Shown piece after piece: positions 21,939-32,823 of a DNA stretch of 64,000 nucleotides. The position numbers and the translations under genes are program-made. The stretch covers positions 75,643,797-75,707,796 of the forward strand of contig OW799233.1 in the NCBI GenBank assembly GCA_941918925.1. Direction: 5' to 3'. The stretch comes from Phyto melanocephala. Lineage: Eukaryota > Arthropoda > Insecta > Diptera > Rhinophoridae. Numbering within the stretch: the stretch's first letter is position 1; each line of letters starts with the position of its first letter. The notes under the pieces were generated by a model that had not been told where the DNA came from, ran no database searches, and worked only from the letters and a program-made list of their open reading frames with translations.

Positions 21939-22229
21939 AAACCAACGGGTGTAATTAAAACTTTAAATATTAGTAGAAAATACATAACGAAAAAGAAAAT
22001 TATAGAAAATAATTCGTTCATAATTGGGGTTAGTTATACAGGGTATTTATTTGCTATAAGACTTTTTAGTGTAAATTCGTGAAATGTTTCAATGCCGAAA
22101 ACGTTTAGGTTTACCATTTCACTGCAAATAGAATAACAAACATATAACGCTTGCAACTCATTGAATTTTATTGTCAAAATTCGTGATGTGTAAGAAATGT
22201 GTGAAATGTGAAAATTACGTACATTTTAT
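21939..22229. other. Spacer, nothing certain
   Basis: AT-rich; may include the decayed left end of the mariner relic that follows (GGGTATTTATTTGC near 22041), but no matching right end was found. Confidence 0.35.
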
Positions 22230-22840
22230 GAATTTCATATCCGACCTACAGAACAGAGTATTCAACGTACGGTTCCACAGAATTGCCGAATTCGGTGTGA
22301 AGACTAGCCAGAGGCACTTAATGATCAACTAATGCATCCTAAGATATGCACTATTTAGGTACGGTTTTTAGGTCGTTGGCATGATTGCATCGTACTTCTT
22401 CAAGAACGATGAAAATCGCAACGTTAGAGTCAATTACTACCGAATTATTTTCCAAAAATGGAAGAATTGAGCTTGATTTTCATGTGGTTTTAACAGGATG
22501 GTGCTACTGCCACATGACAAGGGATACAATGAATCTATTGAGAAGTGAGTTTTGCGAGCAGCAATTGATCTCACGTCCATTGGCCACCAAGATCTTGCGA
22601 TTTGACCTCACTACACATTTTTTGTGGTGTACGTGGAGTCTCTCATGTACAGGGCTCAGCCAACCACAATTGCACCCCTAGAAGACAATATTACAACTGT
22701 CATTGGCGACATACCGGCCTATATGCTAATAAAAGTACAAAAAAATTGTAAAGAAGTATATAGCAGATATTCGTTTATTGCACAAAATAAATATTTCATT
22801 AGCTTTTGTAAATTTTCTGTTTCTTGTTTTAATTTTTAAC
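22230..22840 (+). pseudogene. Mariner-type transposase relic, heavily decayed
   Basis: In shifting frames the plus strand reads FKNDENRNVRVNYYRIIF, then a version of QQDGATAHMTRDTMNLL with stops, LRSEFCEQQLISR, PPRSCDLTPL and YVESLMYRAQPTTIAPLEDN then ITTVIGDIPAYM. This matches the order of the DD41D-type transposase at 46584. No terminal repeats can be defined. Confidence 0.65.
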
Positions 22841-22939
22841 AGTGAAACGGTTAAAAAGTCACCTTATAGTTCAAATAGCGATCATGCTTCAATTCCACTG
22901 AAGAATCATGACATATATAGAACAGATGTTAACCGAGTA

Positions 22940-23007
22940 GGTAGGTAGGTAAGGCTGATGCAAAGTCAACCTCACCCAGAGACCAATACGGTCCACTGTG
23001 ACGCCTT
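22940..23007 (-). mobile_element. 68-bp LINE 3' stub with 14-bp target duplication
   Basis: The 14-mer ATGTTAACCGAGTA occurs at 22926-22939 and again at 23008-23021. Between them, read on the minus strand, a short non-coding segment ends in a tandem CCTTACCTACCTACC tail. A long duplication plus a simple-repeat 3' tail and extreme 5' truncation is the signature of target-primed reverse transcription. Confidence 0.8.
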
Positions 23008-23021
23008 ATGTTAACCGAGTA

Positions 23022-23419
23022 AAACATACCAAAAAAGTTTAAACAATTACTATGTGAACTCAATATAGACAGCACTTTCCGTTCAATGAAACTGTGAAAT
23101 GAAAAGTTTTTGAAAGTCATATCATATGGTGCCACCATATAAAAAAATTATCGTTTACTACGTACGCACACAAAAGAAATTAACAATTAGGTTAGAGTCC
23201 GATTTTTTTTCTGCAAAGTTTATATGAAAGGTGACGTCAATACCAAGGTTTTATGTATATATATATAGTATGTATATTGGTTTATGAGTTATAGCCATTT
23301 TAGTGAACACTGCATTCATTTCGAAATATTTGAAAATATTTTAGTTAATATTTTGAAAATAAAATTTATTGAACCATCGACAAATCCATAAAATGCATCA
23401 TTGTTTCTAGCTTAAAAAA
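23022..23419. other. Spacer, nothing recognised
   Basis: AT-rich sequence with no coding or terminal-repeat signal that I can support. Confidence 0.4.
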
Positions 23420-24930
23420 AGGTACAAATTGATTTGAAAAGTGGAGACTGGTAGTAGATTTTAGAAAGCTGATTGATAAAATTGTCAATGACAAATTTTC
23501 TTTAACAAGCGTTGGACATGACTAGTTCCTTTCATCAGATTCAAGACCATATACAGAATTTTCTACTACAAATGGTCATTATCATTTATCATTTACAAGG
23601 TTACCTTTTGGTCTTAAAATTTTGTCAAATAGCTTTCGACATATATTGACTATTGCATTATCAGGTTTACAATACGAAGCTTTTCTTAACGTAGACGACA
23701 TAATTGTGTTTGGATGCAGTTTGAAACATCACAATAGCAACATGCTTAAAGTATTTGAAGGTTATCAAGATATAATTTATAGCTGAATGCTAGAAAATTT
23801 TGCTTTTTGAAATACAAAGTAGTATACTTAGGTCATTTAAAAACTGCAAATGGCAAAAAAAAACCGATCCAAGCAAATTGGCCCGATTTCTAAGTATTCA
23901 GTACCAAAGAATACCGACGAGGTCTGAAGATTTGTAGCCTTTTGTAATTACTATAGATTATAGAAGATTTATATAGATTTATAGAAGATTTATAAAAATA
24001 CCAAATTCAATTAGAATGAACAATGTCAAATGGCTTTTAATACCTTTAAAACTAAATTATATTACAATACCCAGATTTTGATAAGAATTTGCATTTAGTG
24101 CAGTGCTGTCATAAAGGACAATAGGAGAAGATTTACCGATATCGTTCGCTAGTAGATAGTTGAACATATACGAGTAAAATAAGCCATTAATAGAGAAGGA
24201 ACTAATTGGTATATATTGGGGAATTAACTAGAAAAATCGGAGAAGTACACGACCCATAGAGAGCTTGATCAACTCCATGAGTGGGATTGTACATCTGTAA
24301 ATGATATAAAGCGCGCAAGAAAACTTAAGTTTATATTTGAAAGGCTAATAAATAATAAAGACAATAAAAATTTACTTCCTAGTTAAGAATGACAATAAAA
24401 TGAATGAAACACGTGTTAGATGCAGTGACAATGCAAATTACTTAGGCAATCGTTTGGCGAAGCTTTCGTCTTATTTGAGAAATACAAAGTATGAAAAGTT
24501 TGTACTCGCTAAAGACGATGCAATATTCAATGTGGTATCTGCAGAAAATTTTAAAAGAAAATATAATGAAATAAATAATTCAAAGAGTAGAGACGTCATA
24601 ATAATGCTGTATAACTAGCCTCAAAATGTAATATCAAATAATAGGATACTAAAATTTAGTAAATTCATAATACCCAGCAAGGAGGTCATTTGGAGTTAGA
24701 AAAACTCAAATGAAACTTAAACAAAGCTATATTTGGAAAGACACGTCTAAGATGGTGAACATATTCGGCCAACAAATAATTATAAAAACATATTTACAAT
24801 GCAATGTGAATTGACAAAATATGTTATTGCTTGTCCGATGGAGAATAAAGAAGAAAAATCTATAGCCAAAGCATTAGTAAAGAATTTAATTTTAAAATAT
24901 GGTATATTTAGTGTACTAAAATCAGACAGG
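23420..24930 (+). pseudogene. Decayed Ty3/gypsy pol (RT, RNase H, integrase)
   Basis: The plus strand reads WRLVVDFRKLIDKIVNDKFS, HYHLSFTRLPFGLK, LTIALSGLQYEAFLNVDDII and VFGC (reverse transcriptase, with the Tyr of YxDD changed to Asn), then an IGEDLPISFAS-like RNase H block near 24125. At 24795-24930 it reads TMQCELTKYVIACPMENKEE and LILKYGIFSVLKSD, the integrase core. Frameshifts and stops are frequent. No LTRs seen. The integrase C-terminus may be at 27640-27900. Confidence 0.7.
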
Positions 24931-24932
24931 GA

Positions 24933-24990
24933 ACACGTTGTGAAGGGTATATAAGATTCGGCACGGCCGAATATAGCGCTCTTACTTGTT
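24933..24990 (+). mobile_element. DINE-1-like 3' tail only
   Basis: ACACGTTGTGAAGGGTATAT followed by the hairpin and CTCTTACTTGTT, with the rest of the element missing. It abuts the gypsy integrase relic. Confidence 0.85.
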
Positions 24991-25004
24991 GACATTTAAA
25001 GGGA

Positions 25005-25066
25005 TCAATATAATGAACCCAAGTGAGCTGCACAGCAGCTGCCTGTTCTACCTAACCTAACAGTGA
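25005..25066 (+). mobile_element. Possible LINE 3' tail
   Basis: A short segment with CTGCACAGCAGCTGC ending CTACCTAACCTAACAG. The tandem CCTAA tail resembles the 3' end of LINE C (TTAGGTTAGG at 56094 on the opposite strand). No flanking duplication found. Confidence 0.4.
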
Positions 25067-25177
25067 ATGAATGATTGTTTGCACCGTGCCCTGTGTTTTA
25101 TGCAAATTGAATTGCCGAATTCAATTAACTTAAGTCCCGGGAGTTAAATAGGTGATATTTACAACCAACATGTAATC

Positions 25178-25248
25178 ACCGATCAGAGAGTGCTGATGAT
25201 GAAATCGTAGCTGGTTTCGAAAATGCATTCCACTCGGCTAGTGTCGGT
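25178..25248 (+). ncRNA. Hammerhead ribozyme motif, copy 2
   Basis: Outer stem ACCGA/TCGGT (25178-25182, 25244-25248); inner stem I GAGTG/CACTC (25188-25192, 25231-25235); core CTGATGA (25193-25199); stem II GAAATC/GGTTTC (25201-25206, 25213-25218) closing loop GTAGCT; GAAA (25219-25222); minimal stem III; TTC with predicted cleavage after 25230. Against copy 1 the outer stem pair changes from C-G to A-U on both strands and stem II changes C-G to U-G, so pairing is kept. The GAGTTAAATAG leader is at about 25141. Confidence 0.75.
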
Positions 25249-26136
25249 AAAAAAATATAATTTTTCAGATTTATTCTTTCATTTATCACAATTAAAAAAA
25301 TTCTTTGTAAAAATAAAGAATATTAAATATGATTAAAATTTAAATATTAGTTTATATAATATTTTTTTTGCAGCCAAACGAACAAAGGTTTAACAATCAT
25401 TTTTTTCGCTGAAAGGTTTGATCAAAACTTATTTAATAGAGAAAAAAAACATTAAAATATGTTGAATATTCATGTTGAAACAATTCGTTCAAAAGCTAAA
25501 AACAAAAAAAATTATATACTCTTTTTGCAAAAAATGAAAAAGAAGAGGTTTTCAAAAGTGAGGTTAGCATCTCTACGAATTATATTTGATACTACAATAA
25601 AATTTGGAATTTCTAATTTTAGAAACAAGTCTGCGCAAGTTTGCCCCATTATTTTTGACGATTTTTTTATATTTTCACATTTCTTCACTTTTTCTTATAC
25701 ATTTATATCGTCATAAACTTTTAGGTATGTATTTCGAATTATTGATTTCAACTGTTATTCACATCACTTTTAACACTTCACAATGTTAATACCTTCCTAT
25801 GATTATAAATTTGAATAATTCTTTATTATTTTGGATAATAGTTATAAGGGAATATCCCACACATCCCCCATAAAGATATTTTTATATACCTGCTCTACAA
25901 AATATTATATGTTAAAATAATAAATATATGTACGTACCTAATAAGAATAATTATTAAAAGCATTAATCACAAAAATATGTTTACAAAAAATAAATATAGG
26001 TACATAAAAAATACATGGGCGCCCAGCTATCAGGCTACCATCCAATGAACGCATAAGAGCATGCGCTTGAAAATACTTATAAAGGGTTATTGCACACAAT
26101 CTTTAGCAAAACCGTCTTGTAACTTCGAGAGTCAAT
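25249..26136. other. AT-rich DNA with small open frames only
   Basis: A plus-strand frame at 25459-25716 (85 codons) is rich in Lys, Phe and Ile and has no recognisable domain, so I do not call it. No left inverted repeat for the relic that follows could be found. Confidence 0.4.
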
Positions 26137-26936
26137 ATGGAACAAGTTTACACAAGATTACAGCTATTCCAAATAGTGATAAAATCTAATGCTGGAACCA
26201 TTGACGAGAAATTAAATTTTTTGGTTAGAAAAATAAGCGAAATTTCAAAATGTCAAGGGGATGGGGACATATTAGCACTGAAGCAGTGTTTAAAAGATTT
26301 CAAAAATTGTTTTAAAAGATATTGGCTTTTGGCACAACGAAAAGAGGACCGCTTTTTAAGCACAAACGCTAAATGGCTGGAAGGAACTGTAACAATACCA
26401 GTATTTGGCAGTTCGTCTTCAGGGCGACCACGAAAAGAATTTAATGAAGCTAGTGAAAGAACAAAGCGAAGAAAAACGGAAGAAGTTCGTCACCAATTAA
26501 CAACAGAGAATATCACATTTGCTGCATCCATGAGTCAGAAAGCAGCGGGACATAATGATGCGGCTGAATTAATAATGGATATAATGAGATGCCCAAGAAA
26601 AGCAAGAAATCGCAAGTGATCATTAACAACTTCTGAAGACAACCCTGTGAATAAACTTTCAGCGGAAGGAGCTTTGGCACTCTTTGTAAATGCAGAGCTC
26701 ACGAAAAAGCATTATGAAATTATATACAATGCCAATAAAAATGTGTATCCATGTTACTCATTACTAAAAAATGCAAGAAAAAATGTTATCCCAATGAAGA
26801 TGCCATAACCGTTACTGAAACATTAGCGGAAGTGAAGCTCCAAGCTCTTCTCGACCACACAGCAACACGTTTATGTATATACCTTGAAGAGGTTTTGCAG
26901 CAGTTTAAACCTTTAAAATCAGCATTTGTTAATTGA
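26137..26936 (+). pseudogene. N-terminal part of a Transib/RAG1-like transposase (tentative)
   Basis: ATG at 26137 opens 160 codons: VYTRLQLFQIVIKSNAGTID, CLKDFKNCFKRYWLLAQRK, then FGSSSSGRPRKEFNEASERT and KRRKTEEVRHQL, a basic stretch. After a stop the frame continues LSAEGALALFVNAELTKKHY, KNVYPCYSLLKNARK, DAITVTETLAEVKLQALLDH and TATRLCIYLEEV. The YPCYSLLKNARKN block parallels the FPSLYALRTEKQK block at 15.9 kb, so both relics belong to one family. Function inferred from family resemblance only. Confidence 0.5.
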
Positions 26937-27373
26937 GTTTTACTATTTATACCGTCTTTAATTCCTTAGGAATGTGGCTTTTGAAAAAATCTTAAAAATT
27001 AAAACTTTTTGGTTCTTTAATTTTTTTATTGCATTTTAAAAACAAAAAATTTGCAGGAAAATTTGTTTTTTTCGCCATTAAATTTTTAATAACTCCGAAA
27101 TAGTAATAGATAGAAAAGAAATGTTTTTGGTTAGTTTTAGAATTTTCCGGTGCATCTTCTGATCCTCCTCAAGTTATGACAAAATATATTTAGCAAACCA
27201 ACGATTTAGGGGGTGAAATATGCCACGCCTTTAAAAGGAAATCCTTACGTACTAGAGAAAAACGGAAAACAGATTTGAATTAAGGGCATCAAAATCCATA
27301 TAGTCCACATACTTTTATTTCTAGGGTAGACAAAAATCTTTTTTGTTGCGCAGTGTACTTTTGTTCCGCAGTG
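26137..27373 (+). mobile_element. Transib/RAG1-like relic with a TE-X-like right end
   Basis: Coding remnants occupy 26137-26936. The non-coding tail 27020-27373 is clearly related to the TE-X inverted repeat: TTTAGGGGGTGAAA, ATGCCACGCC, AAAATCCATATAGTCCACAT and a terminal GCAGTGTAA. No left end is recognisable, so the element is truncated or its left end diverged. Confidence 0.6.
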
Positions 27374-27440
27374 TAATTTTTTCAAAATCTGCCACTAGAT
27401 TTTTTATATCATACTACATCTAAAACTATCAAAAAACTAG

Positions 27441-27557
27441 GGGTCGTATTCATAAAAAATATTTTAGGTTTATTAAAGGCTTATTTGACAGATATTGTAG
27501 AGAAATTTGTCAAATAAGCCTTCAATAAACCTATAATATTTTTTATGAATACGGCCC
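27441..27557. repeat. Palindromic 117-bp MITE, copy 2
   Basis: Same arms as 9725-9841 with a few substitutions, ends GGGTCGTATTCATA and its near complement, flanked by TAG at 27438-27440 and 27558-27560. The transcript of either strand would fold into one long hairpin. Confidence 0.85.
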
Positions 27558-27639
27558 TAGAACTTTTAATTAAAAAAACACGTTTAATAATTTTGGTCAG
27601 TTTTCAGGCCAAATACTCCCCTGTGCGATGGTAATTGGG

Positions 27640-27900
27640 GTGATTGGATTTCATACTATACTTACACTTGAGAAAAGTAATACATTATAGAATTAAAAAT
27701 AGGAGAGTCAGTATTAGTTAAGATAAACAATTGAACGAAAAGTGAATCACCTTATCATGGTCCGTATACTATAGTAGATATTAATGATTTAAATTATTAG
27801 TTAATGTAAAAACAACATAAAATCTTTCATAAAATTTTGTTGAAGAAATATTTATATCTCTTAAAAATAAATGATAACAAACGTATAAATAATGTTAAAA
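27640..27900 (+). pseudogene. Gypsy-type integrase C-terminus
   Basis: In one frame the plus strand reads LKIGESVLVK then ESPYHGPYTIVDINDL and ILLKKYLYLLK, the C-terminal domain seen after the integrase core in gypsy pol proteins. It may be the far end of the pol relic at 23420-24930, pushed away by later insertions; orientation and order fit, but this is inference. Confidence 0.5.
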
Positions 27901-27913
27901 CAAATATATGTTT

Positions 27914-28715
27914 AACAAGTAGGAGCGCTATATTCGGCCGTGCCGAATCTTATATACCCTTCACAACGTGTAGTCATGAAATAACAGTAGTTTGTGTCAC
28001 CATTCATCCCATATGAAATACGTACATACATATATAAAAACATCCCATTGTAAAATTATAAATTCACGTATGTATGTTAAAAAAACGAAAAAAAAAAAAA
28101 ATTAAAAAAAAAAATTTTTTAAAAAATAAAAAAAAAAATTTAAAAAAAAATTAAAAAAAAAAATTATTATATATAATTATAATTATCATATATAAAACAA
28201 AAAAAAATAAAAAAAAATAATAAAAATATAAATAATATATTAAATAAAAAATAAAAAAAAAATTAAAAAAAAATTTTTTAAAAAATTAAAAAAAATTTTT
28301 TTTTGGCTCAGCTGGGATTCGATGCCACGTTTTCTCTAACCAGTATACACGTTTGTATGTATGTATGTTGTTGTTGTAATGTTGTTTTTGTGAAAAAAAA
28401 ATCGAGGTGGTCGTGGGTTTTTGCTCATATCTCAGTTGTTTATGTACCGATGTTTCTGATTTTCAATAGCGATCTACTCCCGAATATTTTTGATATTTTA
28501 ATACCTCACCCGAGTCCAAGCGATGTCGAGGCGCTTCAAAAAGTTGATTTCAACATACACACGGACAGACGGACAGACTGACAGGGCTTAATCGACTCCC
28601 CTATTCATAAGCTTTCAGAAAATATATACTTTATTGGGTCGGAAATCAAAATTGTAGAAATTTCACACGGAATGACAAACCTATATATACCCTTTTTCAC
28701 TGTGTGAAGGGTATA
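27914..28715 (-). mobile_element. DINE-1-like element, subfamily C
   Basis: Complete: AACAAGTAGGAGCGC and hairpin on the left, A/T-rich core 28080-28300, TTGGCTCAGCTGGGATTCG, TTTTTGCTCATATCTCAG, ACGGACAGACGGACAGAC, and the 5' end CACTGTGTGAAGGGTATA at 28715. Good type copy for the subfamily in this window. Confidence 0.9.
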
Positions 28716-28882
28716 AAAATGTATGAAGGAATATGAAAAAATTTAGCAATACTACAATTTTCGTATTAATTTGTACAAAAATTGTAAGATTTCTATCCAG
28801 GGTAGGGGTGTAGTGTCAATAAGTATTTTCAATTACTCACAGTGTGACCATATTAGCTTTTTTCGAGCTAAATTTCGATTTT

Positions 28883-29643
28883 TATACCCTTCACACAGTG
28901 AAAAAGGGTATATATAGGTTTGTCATTCCGTGTGAAATTTCTACAATTTTCATTTCCGACCCCATAAAGTATATATTTTCTGAAAGCTTATGAATAGAGG
29001 AGTCGATTAAGCCCTGACCGTCTGTCCGTCTGTCCGTCTGTCCGTCTGACCGTCTGTCCGTGTGTATGTTGAAATCAACTTTTTGAAGCCCCCCGACATA
29101 GGTTGGACCCGGGTAAGGTATTAAAATATCAGAAATATTCGGGGGTAGATCGGTATTGAAAATCAGAAACATCGGTACATAAACAACTGAGATATGAGCA
29201 AAAACCCACGACCACCTCGATTTTCTTTTCATAAAAACAACATTACAACAACAACATACATACATACAAACGTGTATACTGGTTAGAGAAAACGTGGCAT
29301 CGAATCCCAGCTGAGGCAAAAAAATTTTTTTTTAAATTTTTTTAAAATTTTTTTTTTAATTTTTTTTTTATTTTTTATTTAATATATTATATATATTTTT
29401 ATTATTATTTTTTTTTATTTTTTTTTTTTAATTTTTTTTTTATTTTTTTTTTGTTTTATATATATTATATATGTATATAATAATTTTTTTTTTTTAATTT
29501 TTTTTTTTAAATTTTTTTTTTATTTTTCATTTTTTTTTTTGTTTTTTTTAACATACATACGTGAATTTACTGTTATTGCATGACTACACGTTGTGAAGGG
29601 TATATAAGATTCGGCACGGCCGAATATAGCGCTTTTACTTGTT
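28883..29643 (+). mobile_element. DINE-1-like element, subfamily C, short form
   Basis: Starts TATACCCTTCACACAGTG, microsatellite CCGTCTGTCCGTCTGTCCG at about 29018-29060, A/T-rich core 29320-29550, and ends with hairpin and GCTTTTACTTGTT. A deletion just after ACATACATACGTGAATTTA removes the CATATGGGATGAATGG block. The copy at 45473-46248 has the same deletion and is nearly identical. Confidence 0.9.
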
Positions 29644-29769
29644 CTTTTTGATTTAGCTTGATATATTTCATTTAGCTTAAAGCTCTTTTCTTAGCTTTTT
29701 TAAAAAGTGCATTTGGCTTTTTCTAGCCGTTTCTATATTTGAAATCGAATAATTTAAATATATATACAT

Positions 29770-30520
29770 TATAAAATAAGAAGGTTCAATAAAATAAAGT
29801 CATATTGGTAGGATATATGGGCGATATATTTTATATCAATGCTTCTCGGTTTAAAAATTTTAGATTCATTAATACAGAAAATGCCTTTCAAAGTAACAAA
29901 TGTAACATTATGTTCTTTTCTTATATTTCATAACACAAAAAATTAAAAGGTGCAATAAAAATGACAAAAATTATGTTTTTGCCCGCTCATAATATATTGG
30001 GTCTTAAACCGGATCAATAGTAATTTAAAAGTTTCACCTTTAAAAACGTAGAAAATACAAGAAGTACCACAAAATAAGAAAAAAGTACATTTTCAGTCCC
30101 ACTTTCAATCAACATTTATTAACTTCAAAATTCTAGCTTCATAAACGTAGAAAATAAAAAAGAGCCAAAAATATGCGAAAAAGTACATTTTTAGTGTACC
30201 AAATATTTTCAGTCTAACTTCAGATCAAAAGTTTCTTATTTCAAAATTATAGTAGAAACAAAAAGTACAATAAATAATACAAGAAAGATCTCCGATATCG
30301 CTTTCAGTCCTACTTCGAATAAATAGTCATTAATTACCAAATTCCAGCTTCATAAACGTTGAAAATACAAAAAGTATTCGGAGAGAGTACCTTTTTTAAT
30401 ACCCGGTATATTTTCTATCTTAACTTGGATCAATAGTACTTATTTTCAAAAAATCTAAGTTCATAAAACTAGAAAATATAAAAAGTACAAAAAAAAATGC
30501 GAATAAGTACCTCTTTGATT
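29770..30520 (-). repeat. Helitron-type tandem repeats, minus orientation
   Basis: Repeated phrases such as AAAAAGTAC, TCATAAACGTAGAAAAT and CTTCAAAATTCTAGC at roughly 120-base spacing match the complement of the array inside the Helitron at 37460-39913. No CTAG hairpin end was found, so this is an internal fragment. Confidence 0.6.
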
Positions 30521-31452
30521 GACCAACCATTTTCAAACTCAAAAATGTTCGTACATACAGACATACATATGTAAATATTTTGAATTTAATGCCAATTAAG
30601 ATATTTTTGTTCAATAAATAAAGTTTGATTCTGTTACTGGTTTAAAATGTACGGCCATGTCATGGAAATCGAAATCATCTGAAATAGAAATCGACGAATA
30701 TTTTCAATTGAATTTTTGTAAAAATGTACGCAGCTTTTCCTGCTTTCAAAAGTAGTTTAAGTAAAGGAAAGTGGTCTTCAAAGTATGAGGTATATAAAAG
30801 GAAATATTTTAATGAACTCTGAATATGGGAGAGTTTTCAAAATTTGATCGATTTCAATTTTACGTGATTTCAATTTCCATGACTTGGCCGATATTTTTGT
30901 TAAATTTTGACTCATTCCTAAAAAAAGGTTTTTACATAGGTAGTATGTGTACATATATACATATGGGCAATTCCATGTCATCGTGTGTGACATTTGTACT
31001 CCTATAAAGTGGAATAATTTTTGCAAAAGTAAGAGTAACTGAAACAAAATTAGATCATTATGTTTCATTCAGAGCGTACTTTATTAAAAAAAAATAAAAT
31101 ATCAAATAAATTAGAATATATTGTACGTGACATAAAACAGAAGTGATTTTGAGGTATATATGGAAATATGAAAAAATCTTCGAATCTTGGGAGGTATTTT
31201 TTCTTTTTTTAATTTCTTACACTAAACCACATATTTTTCATTTAAAATTCATCATACTTAATTGAAAACAATCTTTAAATAAATAAAATTTAATATCGTA
31301 CGTGATATATCGTACGTAACAGATTTTTCTCTTATAATATTCTAAATTAAAGTTAAATTCTAAATTAGGTGATAAGTTTTAACTGTCACCTTAGCCTACT
31401 ACAAACTAGTTAAATTCTAACTTTTTCCCTTAATGAATATGCAGCTTGTGAG

Positions 31453-32823
31453 AAGGGTTGCCGTTGAAAAATTTGAAAAAGTGGCATAGTGGGGTATTTT
31501 AAAGTAAAATAGGGTCAAGTTTTTTGCAAACAAAAAAAAAAAACTTTATTTCAATATAAGAAGAAAAAAATAGAATTTAGAATTTCAACAGTTTATTAAA
31601 TTAAAAGTAATTACAAATATAATATACATATATGAATAATAAAGCAATGTTTAAACTAAAAAACAATTCACAGGAACATTTCAATATCAATCATATTATC
31701 AAAAAAAAAAAAAAAAAACAAAGTTACTTTTATAAAAGTATGTCACTTTTTACAAATACTTTTTCTATATTTTGTAATTAAGTCTTCACTTGGTGTACAT
31801 TATTTCAGCTCCGTGTCGAGTAAGTTGAGTGATGAAAACATGGACTCGCAAGCTTCTATTTTAAGTCTGTTTGAAAGTTTATTTTTAATCAATGATAGTT
31901 TTGAAAAAATTCGTTCAGCTAAAGCACTACCACGAGGCAAAGTAAATATATATGTAATAAATTCAAATAAATTTAAAAAAATATTTTCATCAAATATACT
32001 TTTCAAATTTCCTATCTCAAACTTTTATGCGTTAGCTATTTTAGATATGTATATCCTCATACGTTTTGCTGTTTATATTACTTTCTAGTAATTTAAATTG
32101 ATTCACAAAAGTTTCTGGCTCGACAATTATGTCTTTAAACTCAGAAACAATTTCAAAATAATGTATATCTTGTTTCGACTTTACATAAACCGGCTCAAAA
32201 TATCTTAATATATTAAGTATTTTATTTGTTATATCTATTCTGGATATAATATCGTGGCTTAACTTTTTATAAAAATTTAAAATGTTAGTTTTTATTTTCA
32301 TAGAACCACTACTTGGAAACATATTAACACATATTTCGGCATCTGCTTTATACCTATATATGTATATGTATATCAAATGTGTTTTTAGCATACATATAAA
32401 ATATTCTCAAAATCAATATCATCTATTTCTTTTTCGACTAGTATTCTTTTTTCAAAAAGTTTGTAAAAATTATTAATAAAATTTGCTTGGTTGAGGGAAT
32501 TAGATATATTATTTGTGAGCTTTCACTCTGAAAGTTTAGATTTAGTTTACTCATGAAAGTATATATGCTAAAAATTTTATTTTAAATAAATTTTATTTGT
32601 TACCGCCAACCCTTCCTGTATTCTCTGTATTTTTTCTTTATTTGATGCAGTTGTGCCAAAAGAAGAAAAATTAGACCTTTTACTCATTTTAAAAAATGGG
32701 CAAAAAGTGGCACAAATTTCTTTAAAATGATACGAAGGGATAAATTAAAAAAGGGGCATTAAAAGTATCATTAGAATGAAAAAGGACTAAAAGTGATACT
32801 TTAGTGTCACAACGGCAACGCTG
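31453..32823 (-). mobile_element. hAT element, 1371 bp
   Basis: The ends AAGGGTTGCCGTTG and the complement of CAGCGTTGCCGTTG are flanked by CTTGTGAG (31445-31452) and TTTGTGAG (32824-32831), an 8-bp duplication with one change. Carries a transposase relic on the minus strand. Confidence 0.8.
31800..32700 (-). pseudogene. hAT transposase relic
   Basis: Minus strand from right to left: MSKRSNFSSFGTTASNKE near 32690, KLFEKRILVEKEIDDIDFEN near 32420, then NFYKKLSHDIISRIDITNKI, LNILRYFEPVYVKSK and VSEFKDIIVEPETFVNQFKL (32041-32391), and last LPRGSALAERIFSKLSLIKN then KLSNRLKIEA (31800-32006), the hAT dimerisation signature. Frameshifts join the pieces; the catalytic core is largely deleted. Confidence 0.75.

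Noticed and set aside
25459..25789. Overlapping plus-strand frames of 61 and 85 codons
   Set aside because: Biased Phe/Lys/Ile composition typical of AT-rich non-coding DNA, no domain, no conserved neighbour.
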